A DNA stretch of 64,000 nt from a bacterium. Lineage in GTDB: Bacteria; Cyanobacteriota; Vampirovibrionia; Gastranaerophilales; Gastranaerophilaceae. The translations under genes and the position numbers were made by a program. Shown one piece after another: positions 8,344 through 17,388 of the stretch. Every line of letters begins with the position of its first letter. Within the stretch, counting starts at the first letter, position 1. Location: the NCBI GenBank assembly GCA_017467605.1, contig JAFUSQ010000060.1, positions 1 to 64,000 on the forward strand. The letters are read 5' to 3'. Below the pieces are notes generated by a model that did not search any database, was not told where the DNA came from, and saw nothing but the letters and a program-made list of their open reading frames with translations.

Positions 8344-8688
8344 ATGAATACGGTAACTATAGTCGGCAGAGTAGGCAGAGATGCTTCAGAAGGTTTCAGA
8401 GCTTTTGATTCAGGTAAAATGAAAGCTAACTTTTCTATCGCAGTAAACAGATGGGATTCTAAAACAAAATCAGAAGTAACAGACTGGTTTAACATTGATA
8501 TTTGGGATAAACAAGCTGAATTTGCGGCAGAATACGTAAAAAAAGGCAGACTTGTTGCAATTGACGGGTCCATTGCAACAAACCGCTGGGTTGATAAAAC
8601 TACAGGAAGCGAAAAAGAATCATTTTATATAAGAGCAAACACAATAAAATTATTAGGCTCTAAAAGAGATGTTGAAGACGTAGCATAA
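8344..8688 (+). CDS. ssb: Single-stranded DNA-binding protein
   Basis: 114 residues with one OB-fold domain (MNTVTIVGRVGRDA, NFSIAVNR, WFNIDIWDKQAEFAAEYVKKG). It is shorter than the 150-180 residues of E. coli SSB and lacks the acidic DDDIPF-type tail that recruits partner proteins, like short cyanobacterial SSBs. A second, longer SSB may exist elsewhere. AAAGAGGTAAGG precedes the ATG. The final A of the stop overlaps the next ATG. Confidence 0.9.
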   Translation: MNTVTIVGRVGRDASEGFRAFDSGKMKANFSIAVNRWDSKTKSEVTDWFNIDIWDKQAEFAAEYVKKGRLVAIDGSIATNRWVDKTTGSEKESFYIRANTIKLLGSKRDVEDVA

Positions 8689-10001
8689 TGATTATAAATT
8701 CTAATACTGTCGGTATTATAGCAGATGATTTAACAGGTGCAAATGATACCGCATTACAATTCAAATTAAACGGCGCAGACACAAATATTTTACTAAATAC
8801 TGATATTGAGCCGATTACAAGCAATGCTCAAATGGCTTGGGCAATATCTACGGAATCAAGAAATATTTCGCCGCAAGAGGCTTTTGAAAAAGTTAAAAAT
8901 GCCGCAAAATATTTTGTAGATAAGGTAAATCCTGACTTTTTCTACAAAAAAATTGATTCTACAGTCAGAGGAAATATTGCCGTGGAAGTCTTGTCAATGC
9001 TTGAAGTTCTTGGTTGGGACGCCGCAATTGTCATGCCTGCATTCCCGCAGGAAGGAAGAACAACAGTCGGAGGATATCATCTTTTGAAAGGTATTCCGAT
9101 TGAACGCACAGAAATGGCAAGAGACCCGCATTCTCCTATATCTGAATCTCATTTACCGACTTTATTAAGGACCCAACTTGGCGAAAATCTCGAAGATTTG
9201 GTTGATAGCATTAAGTTAAAAACTATTATGGACGGAGCCGGTCCAATCCTAAAGAAAATAAATAAACTCGTAGAAAAAGGGGTTAAAATAATTGTTGCGG
9301 ATTCTGTTTCAACAACGGATTTAGAACAAATTGTTCTTGCTATGAGCAAATCTGACTACAAAATTTTACCTGTAGGAACGGCAGCAGCAGGAAAAGTTTT
9401 GAGTAATACATGGTTTTCCGACAATAATGAAAATGAAGTGCTGCCTGTTAAACTTCCTAAATTACCTAAATTTATCGTTTCCGGAAGTGCAACACAAATT
9501 ACCGCAAATCAAATTGACAAATTTGAACAAAGCGAAGAATACGAAGAAAACAGTCTTGTGATTGAATTGAATATGAACACAGTCCTTGCAGGAGTTCAAG
9601 AAGATTTAGTTAACAGGATTGTTTCAAATCTAACAAATGACAACATAGTTCTGGTACATACTTCAAAATTACTTGCTAATTTTAACGGATTTACGGAAGA
9701 TTCAATGGATTTGACAAAATCAGGTTTGGCAAATACCGTAACAGATTTTCTTGCAGAACTGTCACGCAGAGTTCTAACTAATAAAAAAGCTATTTTAATA
9801 ACACTTGGAGGAGAAACATCTTACAAATGCTGTAATTCAATCCAAGCAAATCAATTACAATTAATAGATGAAGTTTTACCTGCAATTGCACTTAGCAAAA
9901 ATGCCAATTCAGATCAATGGATTGTTACAAAATCAGGGAATTTAGGAAATACAAATACCTTGATTGAAATATTAAAATATTTTGAAAAACACGAAGAATA
10001 A
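8688..10001 (+). CDS. Four-carbon acid sugar kinase family protein (DUF1537)
   Basis: 437 residues. The N-terminal signature VGIIADDLTGANDTALQF and the C-terminal nucleotide-binding region (ILITLGGETSYKCCN, GNLGNTNTLIEIL) identify the DtnK/OtnK/DUF1537 family, which phosphorylates threonate, erythronate or related C4 acids at O4. It overlaps the ssb stop by one base and is followed one base later by a PdxA-family gene. The kinase-PdxA2 pairing is the known layout of threonate/erythronate catabolism; the exact substrate cannot be read from the sequence. Confidence 0.85.
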   Translation: MIINSNTVGIIADDLTGANDTALQFKLNGADTNILLNTDIEPITSNAQMAWAISTESRNISPQEAFEKVKNAAKYFVDKVNPDFFYKKIDSTVRGNIAVEVLSMLEVLGWDAAIVMPAFPQEGRTTVGGYHLLKGIPIERTEMARDPHSPISESHLPTLLRTQLGENLEDLVDSIKLKTIMDGAGPILKKINKLVEKGVKIIVADSVSTTDLEQIVLAMSKSDYKILPVGTAAAGKVLSNTWFSDNNENEVLPVKLPKLPKFIVSGSATQITANQIDKFEQSEEYEENSLVIELNMNTVLAGVQEDLVNRIVSNLTNDNIVLVHTSKLLANFNGFTEDSMDLTKSGLANTVTDFLAELSRRVLTNKKAILITLGGETSYKCCNSIQANQLQLIDEVLPAIALSKNANSDQWIVTKSGNLGNTNTLIEILKYFEKHEE

Positions 10002-10002
10002 T

Positions 10003-10920
10003 ATGGAAAAAATAGCAATTACAACAGGTGATCCAAACGGCATAGGGACTGAAATAACAATCAAGGCCCTAAATGAGCTTAATTTAGCCGAAGATAAAAT
10101 TGTACTGATATCCAACAAAAAAATTCTCAGCTGCTACGGTAAATTAAACAAAAATTATGAAATAATTGAAGTTCCGTATGATATAGAAAATATCAAACCG
10201 GGAGAAGTTACTAAAGAAGCCGGAGAGTTTTCTTTTTTGTCACTAAAAACAGTATGCAAGTTAAAGCCCAAAGCCATTGTTACCGCGCCTGTTGCAAAAA
10301 ATGCAATGCACCTTGCAGGCCATATTTTTAACGGACAAACAGAAGTTCTTCAAAAATATCTGGCTCACGACAGGCAGCTTGCTGAAATGCTCTTTGTTGC
10401 AAACGATTTTAGAGTTTTGTTGTTAACCCGTCATTGTCCACTCAAAGATATTTATTTGACAAAAGAAATTGTCGTAACAAAGATACAAAACCTGGTTGAA
10501 ACTTTTAAAAAGCAATTCCACATACAGAATCCAAAATTTGCACTATGCGGATTTAATCCTCACGCAGGAGAAAACGGGATTTTAGGCAGAGAAGAAACAG
10601 ATATTTTAATCCCTGCAGTTGAAGAATTAAAAAGACTTGGAGTAAATATCACAATGCCGTTGCCGTCTGATACTTTATTTATTAAAGCCGGTCAAAATTA
10701 TTTAAAAGAAAATCATCAAGAATTTGACTGCTATATTGCAAACTACCATGATCAAGGCTTAATTCCGATAAAAACAATTGCAGGAGAAAAAACCGTAAAT
10801 ATGACAATCGGACTTGATATAATAAGAACATCTCCGGGGCATGGAACAGCATTTGACATTGCAGGTAAAAACATTGCAAATCCAAACGGAATGATTGAAG
10901 CTATAAAAGCAGTTTTGTAA
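10003..10920 (+). CDS. PdxA-family 4-phospho-threonate / 4-hydroxythreonine-4-phosphate dehydrogenase
   Basis: 305 residues from ATG 10003; a TTG at 9982 also opens the frame, but MEKIAITTGDPNGIG is the usual PdxA start. Metal ligands and motifs include AGHIFNGQTE, CGFNPHAGENG, NYHDQGLIPIK and TSPGHGTAFDIAG. PdxA oxidises 4-phospho-hydroxy-threonine in vitamin B6 synthesis, while its paralogue PdxA2 oxidatively decarboxylates 4-phospho-threonate or erythronate. Direct linkage to the DUF1537 kinase favours PdxA2, but the sequence does not decide, and no pdxJ is nearby. Confidence 0.88.
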   Translation: MEKIAITTGDPNGIGTEITIKALNELNLAEDKIVLISNKKILSCYGKLNKNYEIIEVPYDIENIKPGEVTKEAGEFSFLSLKTVCKLKPKAIVTAPVAKNAMHLAGHIFNGQTEVLQKYLAHDRQLAEMLFVANDFRVLLLTRHCPLKDIYLTKEIVVTKIQNLVETFKKQFHIQNPKFALCGFNPHAGENGILGREETDILIPAVEELKRLGVNITMPLPSDTLFIKAGQNYLKENHQEFDCYIANYHDQGLIPIKTIAGEKTVNMTIGLDIIRTSPGHGTAFDIAGKNIANPNGMIEAIKAVL

Positions 10921-10921
10921 T

Positions 10922-11758
10922 TTATTTTAATCTTACTATACGCTTAAAATATTCTGTATCGTTCTTTGCTTTAACTGCACAGGATATTCCACTATAATAA
11001 TTATTTTTTTCAATGTTGCAGTATATATTTTCATCAGTATAAGCCGTACCAACATCACCCATTGGCCTTAACTCTCCATCAACAAATTCAAAAGTAAATA
11101 TATCAAATCCCCACCTATTTGGAAGCTTGTCAATACCATTTATATCAGTCGTAATATAAATTCCATGTGTTCCATCTGCTACATTTTCAAACATCAATAA
11201 AGTTCCGTCAGGCAGTACCAATTGTCCATCATTCATTATACCGAAATCAACCATGTTAACACCACTCATATTTTTAAAAATATCAGATGATGTTGTCTTT
11301 ATGCAATTTTTAATATCTCTGCCTGTTGGCCCGCAATCCTGAGTCCCTTTCAAATATCTTGCAAAAGTTTTGTAAAAAGAGCCATGAGAATAAGTTGAAG
11401 GGTCTAAAGAAACGTCATCTGCTTCCATTTGTTTAAAAACTTGTTGTAATACCGAATATATTTTAAAAAACTGCGTTCCCATTTTTCTTGCGTTGCTATC
11501 GCTTATCAAATTCGGAATAGTCATTGCTGCAACAACACCGATTATACCGATAGTTATGAGAATTTCTGCAAGGGTGAAAGCGACTCTGCCCATACGGGAA
11601 GCTCCCCAACTAGCCTGCGACTCGCTGGCACTCCCTGCACGCAGTCTCGCAAAAATCGTTCCTCGTTTGCTCGAACTTGTGTCCCCCATTTGGGAGGAAC
11701 AATATTTACCCCTATCACCCTGAACTTTACAAAGCGAACCAAAAATTTCTAAGCCCAT
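10922..11758 (-). CDS. Prepilin-like protein with about 60-residue repeat leader
   Basis: 278 residues from ATG 11758, chosen because TGAGG lies 9 nt upstream; an in-frame ATG at 11773 has no such site. The motif VAFTLAEILITIGIIGVV has Ala at -1 and Glu at +5. The leader contains EIFGSLCKVQGD and ARLRAGSASESQASWG, shared with other leaders. The globular part has a DINGIDKLPNRWGFDIFTF segment, the DxNG/PN.xGxDxFxF pattern also seen in the prepilin at 18806. Two Cys pairs could form disulfides. It is convergent with pdxA, one base apart, and divergent from the XRE gene at 11908. Confidence 0.83.
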   Translation of the reverse strand: MGLEIFGSLCKVQGDRGKYCSSQMGDTSSSKRGTIFARLRAGSASESQASWGASRMGRVAFTLAEILITIGIIGVVAAMTIPNLISDSNARKMGTQFFKIYSVLQQVFKQMEADDVSLDPSTYSHGSFYKTFARYLKGTQDCGPTGRDIKNCIKTTSSDIFKNMSGVNMVDFGIMNDGQLVLPDGTLLMFENVADGTHGIYITTDINGIDKLPNRWGFDIFTFEFVDGELRPMGDVGTAYTDENIYCNIEKNNYYSGISCAVKAKNDTEYFKRIVRLK

Positions 11759-11813
11759 AAAAATATACCTCATTTAACGATTTTTATCTAAATAGTGTCA
11801 TATTATATATTTT

Positions 11814-11842
11814 ATTATGCAATATTTGCATACTTTTGTCAA
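11814..11842 (-). promoter_or_regulatory. Prepilin promoter with 7-3-7 dyad operator in the spacer (pair 3)
   Basis: Minus-strand TTGACA (11842-11837), a 17-nt spacer and CATAAT (11819-11814). TATGCAA (11816-11822), TAT, TTGCATA (11826-11832) is a perfect dyad that covers the spacer and touches the -10. It is a candidate operator for the divergent XRE protein. Confidence 0.75.
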
Positions 11843-11907
11843 TATTTAGTTAAATAAAATTGTTTAAATACCCCGGGTAATATTTTAACCTGATATCGGG
11901 AAATAAG

Positions 11908-12225
11908 ATGACAGATACGAAGAAATATTTAGGAACAAGAATTCAAGAAATACGAAAACAAAAAGGCTTAAAACAATCAGAACTAGCCGAAATTGTTGAT
12001 ATTGACCCGAAACATATGAGTAAAATTGAATGCGGGAGATGTTTCCCTTCATTTGAATTACTTGATAAAATTGCAGAAGTTTTACAAAAACCGGTTTCTG
12101 ATTTTCTGAATACAGAACATCTTCAAAGCCGAAAACAATTGACAGAACAACTTGTTAAAAAATTAGAAGAAGCTTCTGATGAAAAATTTAAAACTGTATA
12201 TAAAATACTTAATGAAATATTATAA
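11908..12225 (+). CDS. XRE-family HTH regulator (pair 3)
   Basis: 105 residues, same length and layout as the regulator at 612: HTH in residues about 10-65 (IRKQKGLKQSELAEIV, HMSKIECGRCFPSFELL) plus a helical C-terminal tail. ATCGGGAAATAAG precedes the ATG. Its 3' end overlaps the convergent malQ gene by 6 bp. It is divergent from the prepilin at 11758. Confidence 0.87.
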   Translation: MTDTKKYLGTRIQEIRKQKGLKQSELAEIVDIDPKHMSKIECGRCFPSFELLDKIAEVLQKPVSDFLNTEHLQSRKQLTEQLVKKLEEASDEKFKTVYKILNEIL

Positions 12226-14178
12226 TTCTTTTTCTTTTAAGATTTTTTCATACTTATCGAGATTTAAGAGAATTTGTTCAGCTTCAAGATCTTTCTCATT
12301 AAGTTCTTCAGGAGAAACATTCAATTCTTTTGCACGTTTTAAAACGTTCATATCTGCTTTTGCTTGAACTGCTATTTTTAATATTTCCGGCATGTTAATC
12401 GCAGTTGGATTATCACTTGACAAATTCTGATAATAACTATCTTCATAATTTTGGTTTAATCGTAATTTCCAATTTGTATTGTTTTCACTTCCCCCTTTGT
12501 TGTAAGTTTTGTCAATTCCAAAAAAATCAGCGAATGATATTTGAATTTTTTTACAAGTCAAAAATAATTCTGCAAATTTTGCTTTTACCCATTCTTTATC
12601 ATTTTGGGCAATTCGTTGGCAAAATTCATCACGTTTTTGAGCTCTTTGCGGATTTGAATTTAAAAATCCTGCAAGATACAAAGGGTTCCAAGCATAATGA
12701 GATTTTATCCATTCTTTTTTTATCATTTTCATTGCCGGATCAGAATCGTGAGAACCGACTAATCCCCAATCATATTGATCTTGTGATTGTTCTGCTCTCA
12801 TATATTCCAATTGTGTTATTCCCGGTAGATGATTAATATCATGATAAATGTAATTAAATGTAGGGGTATCCGTACACAAATCCTCCCAAACAGGATAATT
12901 TTTTTCTATACCATGCTCCTTTAATGCAGGTATTATAATTTCATTTATAATTCTTTTATAGTTTCCATTTGGATCAACGTCATACATGTTGGAAATATTA
13001 TTTGCTCTAAATTTTGCTAAATCTACATGCCCGTCGTTTATTACAACAGAATTTTTGTCATAAATATAAGGATCTATTAGACCCAGCGCATGATCAATGC
13101 GTATATTATCAAAATCTTGAATAGCAGCTTCTAATTTTTTCTTCAGATAAATTCCGGCTTTACCAAGTGTGCCATCTGAATTGAACAATTTATTAGGGTC
13201 TAAAACCGGAATATCCCATAATTGAGGGCCATATTCTCCACCATCAGGACAACCCATTCTATAATCTTTTAAAAATAAGTCTTGATTAGCCCACTCATCT
13301 GCTTTTGAAAATCCTACAAGCAGGTCGCTTATGTATTTGAACCCTAATGATTTTCTGAATTTGGTATTGTTTTTCACCTGTTTATCGATTAAAAATTGTC
13401 CGAAAATGTATGCATCAAAATCATCTCTGGAACGATTTACTAATTGTTTATATCTATTAATTGCATTTGGATTATGGGCTTTTATTTCGTTAATTAGTTC
13501 CCTATCCTTTTTGTCCCATTTTAAAAAATCTTCTGTTGTATATATTTTTGCTAAAATATTAAATAAAGCTTCTTTATATACAATATCTCCCTTTTCTTTT
13601 TTAAATTGTTTAAATTCTTCATTCAATGCAAGCGCATTAGGATTACCTTCCGCAACTTTTTGTTTAAAGTTTTTATTTGCAATTTTTATACAATAATCGT
13701 AATTTGCAAAAGCTTCAGGAAAATTTGAATATGCATAATTCTGTCCGTTTGATTCAACTTTGTTAAAAACAGAGTTTAGAGTTTTAGGAGAAATAATATT
13801 GGCATATTCATCTTTTGTTAATTCATTGAAATCTAAAAAAAGATAATTTTTAGTAAATACTGTTGATTTATAAGGAGATATTTGTCCGGCATTACGAATA
13901 ACTCCAACAGGCCCTAATTGATTAGAATTAAAACCGTGAAGCATTTCAAAAGGAATAAGCATTGAAGCTGTTTTTCCGTATGGAGAACCGATTCCAATAT
14001 TCGGATTGTCTTCCGGGTAACTTGTACCATGAATTATCATTGCAACTTCTTCCGTACCGAGATAATCAAATGCCCTTTGTAAAGTATTCTCTCTGTAATC
14101 TCGTTCTTCGTCCGGTCTTAACCGACGTTCAAAAGAAAATATATTATTTTGATAATTACAAATTTTTCCTATCTGCAT
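12220..14178 (-). CDS. malQ: 4-alpha-glucanotransferase, GH77 family
   Basis: 652 residues, longer than typical bacterial amylomaltases (about 500-690). GH77 features seen are IRIDHALGL (nucleophile Asp near residue 362), PVWEDLCTDTPTF, a QYDWGLVGSHDSDP region with the conserved His-Asp pair, and an N-terminal IIHGTSYPEDNPNIGIGSPYG. It transfers maltooligosaccharide units between glucans, acting in maltodextrin or glycogen turnover. Identity is clear at motif level but divergence is high, so substrate preference is open. It stands alone, leftward, between an XRE gene and an acyl-activating enzyme. Confidence 0.78.
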   Translation of the reverse strand: MQIGKICNYQNNIFSFERRLRPDEERDYRENTLQRAFDYLGTEEVAMIIHGTSYPEDNPNIGIGSPYGKTASMLIPFEMLHGFNSNQLGPVGVIRNAGQISPYKSTVFTKNYLFLDFNELTKDEYANIISPKTLNSVFNKVESNGQNYAYSNFPEAFANYDYCIKIANKNFKQKVAEGNPNALALNEEFKQFKKEKGDIVYKEALFNILAKIYTTEDFLKWDKKDRELINEIKAHNPNAINRYKQLVNRSRDDFDAYIFGQFLIDKQVKNNTKFRKSLGFKYISDLLVGFSKADEWANQDLFLKDYRMGCPDGGEYGPQLWDIPVLDPNKLFNSDGTLGKAGIYLKKKLEAAIQDFDNIRIDHALGLIDPYIYDKNSVVINDGHVDLAKFRANNISNMYDVDPNGNYKRIINEIIIPALKEHGIEKNYPVWEDLCTDTPTFNYIYHDINHLPGITQLEYMRAEQSQDQYDWGLVGSHDSDPAMKMIKKEWIKSHYAWNPLYLAGFLNSNPQRAQKRDEFCQRIAQNDKEWVKAKFAELFLTCKKIQISFADFFGIDKTYNKGGSENNTNWKLRLNQNYEDSYYQNLSSDNPTAINMPEILKIAVQAKADMNVLKRAKELNVSPEELNEKDLEAEQILLNLDKYEKILKEKEL

Positions 14179-14331
14179 ATATAATCCCTAAGCATCAATA
14201 TCTTTATTGTAGTATAAATACACCTAAAAATTTTTTTTGCCCCGGGTTTTTAAAATTTTAATTTACATATTTACTTTTATTGATGTTTTTAGTAAAATAA
14301 CTATGTTTATTATTGGGATTGAGGTATCTAT

Positions 14332-16026
14332 ATGAAATATGAAAATGTATTTGCACTATTAGAAGAAATTACCATCAAAAATGGGGAAAAAGTATCACTC
14401 GGCATGAAAACTAAATGGGGTTGGAATGAGCTTACTTATAAGGGTTTAGGATTATTATCAAGGAGACTTGCCTGTCATCTTATTAATGATTTGCAAATTC
14501 CAAAGGGTGAAAAGCTTGCAATTTTATCAGAATCAAAACCTGAATACGGGGCATGTGTTTTTGGGTCTGTTCTGTCAGGGTTAACCACTGTTCCGCTTGA
14601 TAATAAACTTACAATTTATGAACTTGAATCAATCTTAACAAATTGTAACCCTGTAGTTTTGCTTACTTCAAACGCAAATTATCACAAAGCTCTTGAATTA
14701 AAAGAAAAAGTAACCTCAATTAAACATATTATTTTAATGGAAGCCTCATCTTATGAAAATACTGAAATTCAAAGTATTTATTCACTTCCTGAAATTTATG
14801 AAGCTAAATGGAGAAGACAACCGCTTAGCGCAACTGCATTTTTAATATATACATCAGGAACAACAGGAAATCCTAAAGGGGTTGAAGTTACATTTAAAAA
14901 TATGCTTGCTCAAATGCATGACCTTCGTCAAGCCCTTGAAATAATTTTACCAAGCGGTGAACCAATGAGAATGCTCTCTATTCTCCCTATGAACCACTTG
15001 TTTGAACTAACGGTAGGATTTTTTATATTCTTACACTACGGATATTCAATTTATTATCCGCAAAGTCTTAAACCTAAAGATATTATGGACGTCATGACTG
15101 AAAAGAAACTGAAATTCATGATTACCGTCCCAGCTTTCTTGAAACTTTTAAAGACTTCTATTGAATCAGAAATAAGCAAAAAATCACCGCTTATTCAAAT
15201 AATGTTCAAATTGTGCTACGAAGCAGCAAGATTTGTTCCGCTTAAACAAAGAAAATATTTATTCTCTCAAATCCATAAAAAATTCGGCGGTGAATTTTTC
15301 GGTTGTATTACAGGTGGCGCACCTTTAGATACTAAAGTAGGAAATTTCTTTGAAAGAATAGGTATAAAAGTTTACCAAGGTTATGGCCTGTCTGAAACCA
15401 GCCCTGTCGTCGCAGTAAACAGAGGTAAATATCAGGATATGAAATCCGTAGGTCAGGCACTTACATCTTTCGAAGTTAAAACTGATGAAAATACAGGAGA
15501 GCTAATGCTCAAAGGGCCTTCAATTATGAAAGGCTACTACAAACGTGAAGATTTGACATCAGAAGTTATTACACCGGACGGCTGGCTTCATACAGGCGAT
15601 ATCGCAACGGTTGATCCTAAAACAAAACTTATTTACATAACAGGCAGAATTAAAAACATGATTGTTCTATCAGGCGGTAAAAAAGTTTTCCCTGAAGAAA
15701 TTGAATCAGTTTTAGAACAAAGCACTAATTTCGCGGAAGTATGCGTTCTCGGTATGAAAAGAACTTTTGGAGAAAAAGACGGTTGTGAAGAAATCGCTGT
15801 TGTTATAGTCCCTGCACCTGATTACGCTTCTCAATTCTCTGAACGCGATAATCTTGAAGCAGCTATTCAAAATGAAGTTAAATATCTTTCTACAAGACTT
15901 GCACCATACAAAAGACCAATCAAAGTAATTGTAAGAACAGAAAATCTTCCTCGCACGACAACAAGAAAACTTAAACGAAACGAAATTAAAAAAATGCTGA
16001 GTGAACTTGAATTGGCAAAAGTTTAA
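14332..16026 (+). CDS. AMP-dependent acyl-CoA/acyl-ACP synthetase
   Basis: 564 residues. The ATP P-loop YTSGTTGNPKG is at 173-183, with GYGLSETSPV and GWLHTGD further on and TGRIKNMIVLSGGKKVFPEE near the C-terminal lid; the A10 lysine region is PRTTTRKLKRNEI. The family is long-chain fatty acid ligases (FadD/AAS-like), which activate fatty acids through an acyl-adenylate at the membrane. A stretch of aromatic and hydrophobic residues around 225-250 could contact the membrane. Monocistronic with a strong terminator after it. Confidence 0.85.
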   Translation: MKYENVFALLEEITIKNGEKVSLGMKTKWGWNELTYKGLGLLSRRLACHLINDLQIPKGEKLAILSESKPEYGACVFGSVLSGLTTVPLDNKLTIYELESILTNCNPVVLLTSNANYHKALELKEKVTSIKHIILMEASSYENTEIQSIYSLPEIYEAKWRRQPLSATAFLIYTSGTTGNPKGVEVTFKNMLAQMHDLRQALEIILPSGEPMRMLSILPMNHLFELTVGFFIFLHYGYSIYYPQSLKPKDIMDVMTEKKLKFMITVPAFLKLLKTSIESEISKKSPLIQIMFKLCYEAARFVPLKQRKYLFSQIHKKFGGEFFGCITGGAPLDTKVGNFFERIGIKVYQGYGLSETSPVVAVNRGKYQDMKSVGQALTSFEVKTDENTGELMLKGPSIMKGYYKREDLTSEVITPDGWLHTGDIATVDPKTKLIYITGRIKNMIVLSGGKKVFPEEIESVLEQSTNFAEVCVLGMKRTFGEKDGCEEIAVVIVPAPDYASQFSERDNLEAAIQNEVKYLSTRLAPYKRPIKVIVRTENLPRTTTRKLKRNEIKKMLSELELAKV

Positions 16027-16041
16027 TTTTACATATAATAG

Positions 16042-16079
16042 AAAGCGGAGCAATGTCATAATGACATTGCTCCGCTTTT
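16042..16079 (+). terminator. Strong bidirectional-type terminator hairpin
   Basis: An 18-bp nearly perfect stem (AAAGCGGAGCAATGTCAT with its complement) has a tiny loop and ends in TTTT. It closes the acyl-activating gene and also lies 3' of the minus-strand tRNA-Pro. Confidence 0.9.
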
Positions 16080-16085
16080 AAAATT

Positions 16086-16159
16086 TCGGGATGACAAGAT
16101 TCGAACTTGCGACCCCTGCGACCCGAACACAGTGCGCTACCAAGCTGCGCTACATCCCG
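16086..16159 (-). tRNA. tRNA-Pro (anticodon CGG)
   Basis: A 74-nt cloverleaf reads on the minus strand: acceptor CGGGATG/CATCCCG, D stem GCGC/GCGC, anticodon stem CTGTG/CGCAG with loop TTCGGGT (anticodon CGG), T arm GCAAG-TTCGAAT-CTTGT and discriminator A. CCA is not encoded. Confidence 0.93.
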
Positions 16160-16181
16160 AGGGGTTCCTATAGGATTACAC

Positions 16182-16470
16182 TATCACAAAATTATCATTT
16201 TGTGAAGTGCGCTACCACCTCTCGCAAAAACGATACTTAATCGTTTTCTTTATCTTGGATTTGCTCCACGCTCACAGAATTTCGTATCAGCGGCTTCACC
16301 GCAGTATACTCAATCTGTTCGCTATCCGGACTCGTTTCACTACGTCCGTCCGCAAATCCGCTCGACAGAGTGCTACATCCATAGGGGTAGGGGTAAATAA
16401 TATGGTACTTAACCATATCGTTTACTGTTATAATGTTATCACAAAACTTTTGTTTTGTGAAGTGAACTAT
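16182..16470. repeat. Segment flanked by 34-bp imperfect direct repeats, with tRNA-Pro fragments
   Basis: TATCACAAAAT...TTTTGTGAAGTG occurs at 16182-16215 and again at 16437-16470; each copy contains its own TCACAAAA/TTTTGTGA hairpin. Between them lies GC-richer sequence. It holds AGTGCGCTACCA (16205-16216) and GCTACATCC (16372-16380), which match the D-arm and acceptor parts of the adjacent tRNA-Pro but are about 155 bp apart. The remaining sequence contains small hairpins (CCGGACTCGTTTCAC and neighbours). No protein gene is supported from 16160 to 16554. Confidence 0.6.
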
Positions 16471-16554
16471 TTATGTAAAAAAATGTTAATATCTTAGCAA
16501 CATTTTTAATTTACGCATTTTATAAAAACGACATTTAATCAGGATTTATAAAGC

Positions 16555-16956
16555 ATGGACTATATAAAATGCGGTTACAAAATAGAAACCTCATGCGAAA
16601 ATGGCAAAACTAAAATATATGCCGGAAAAGCCAATGGATTTTATTTACCCAACAAAGAAACTACTATCGATAATGATGGTACAGTCACTATTGTTAGGAA
16701 ATATGAAAACGGCTTGACAGTTACAAGCAAAAAACAGGGAAAAACAGGAAAATTCAGAGTAACAAGGATTGCGACAAGAGAACTTACTCAACCTTTATAT
16801 GATGAAGAATCCTCTATACGCAAAGCTTCGAAAGGAATAGTACTCAGTGAAGAAACTATAAAAGCATTCGCTAAACTACCGGATAGATTAAAAGCTGTTT
16901 GTGAAAATTCGATAGAATATATTATTGAAAACGCAAGAAAGGCTATAAAACGATAA
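16555..16956 (+). CDS. Hypothetical protein, tandem paralogue A
   Basis: 133 residues, not recognised. The N-terminal two thirds look beta-rich (KIETSCENGKTKIYAG, GTVTIVRKYENGLTVTSKK), followed by KGKFRVTRI-like and a short helical tail (IKAFAKLPDRLKAVCENSIE). The next gene starts on the last base of its stop and has the same layout, including a GK.RVT.I segment and a tail ending LPPDLKETCKGIIK. No signal peptide or membrane helix. The two probably form a unit from a tandem duplication. Confidence 0.7.
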   Translation: MDYIKCGYKIETSCENGKTKIYAGKANGFYLPNKETTIDNDGTVTIVRKYENGLTVTSKKQGKTGKFRVTRIATRELTQPLYDEESSIRKASKGIVLSEETIKAFAKLPDRLKAVCENSIEYIIENARKAIKR

Positions 16957-17372
16957 TGGAAATATTTATATCAAGGAGTGGTAACTTAGAGACTAAAACC
17001 ATGCACTACCAAATTGCAGGTCAGGATAGGACATCTATTCATACCTATCGACCAGGGCATGAAGATGAAGCTCCGTGTACTTCCAGAGTAATTGAACAAA
17101 ATGGTGATGAATTTATTTCCAGTATTGATGAAAACGGATTATATGTTCGTAAAGAAAAAATTAAAGGGAAAATGAGAGTAACTGAAATAAATCAGCGAGG
17201 ACTTGTTCTTTACAAAGAATTATTTGGGAAACCCGGAGAACCTGATTTATCTAAAATATCACTCAATATTGAATCTATAAAATTATATAAAGATTTACCG
17301 CCGGACTTAAAAGAAACTTGTAAAGGGATTATTAAAATATTATCAGATATGGCATATAAAGCATTAAAATAA
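16956..17372 (+). CDS. Hypothetical protein, tandem paralogue B
   Basis: 138 residues, overlapping the previous stop by one base, so translation is coupled. It shares the central ENGLYV..KEKIKGKMRVTEI segment and the C-terminal LPPDLKETCKGIIKILSD helix with the upstream protein; overall similarity is modest, suggesting an old duplication. Function unknown. A hairpin follows at 17389. Confidence 0.7.
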   Translation: MEIFISRSGNLETKTMHYQIAGQDRTSIHTYRPGHEDEAPCTSRVIEQNGDEFISSIDENGLYVRKEKIKGKMRVTEINQRGLVLYKELFGKPGEPDLSKISLNIESIKLYKDLPPDLKETCKGIIKILSDMAYKALK

Positions 17373-17388
17373 TGCGTTATTAAGAGAA

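Noticed and set aside
12405-12836. 143-codon plus ORF opposite malQ
   Set aside because: It lies fully in the malQ gene, which has GH77 motifs; the opposite frame has no family signature or ribosome site.
16207-16497. 96-codon plus ORF in the region after tRNA-Pro
   Set aside because: It runs through the repeat element and tRNA fragments; no ribosome site, and its composition is unlike the other genes here.
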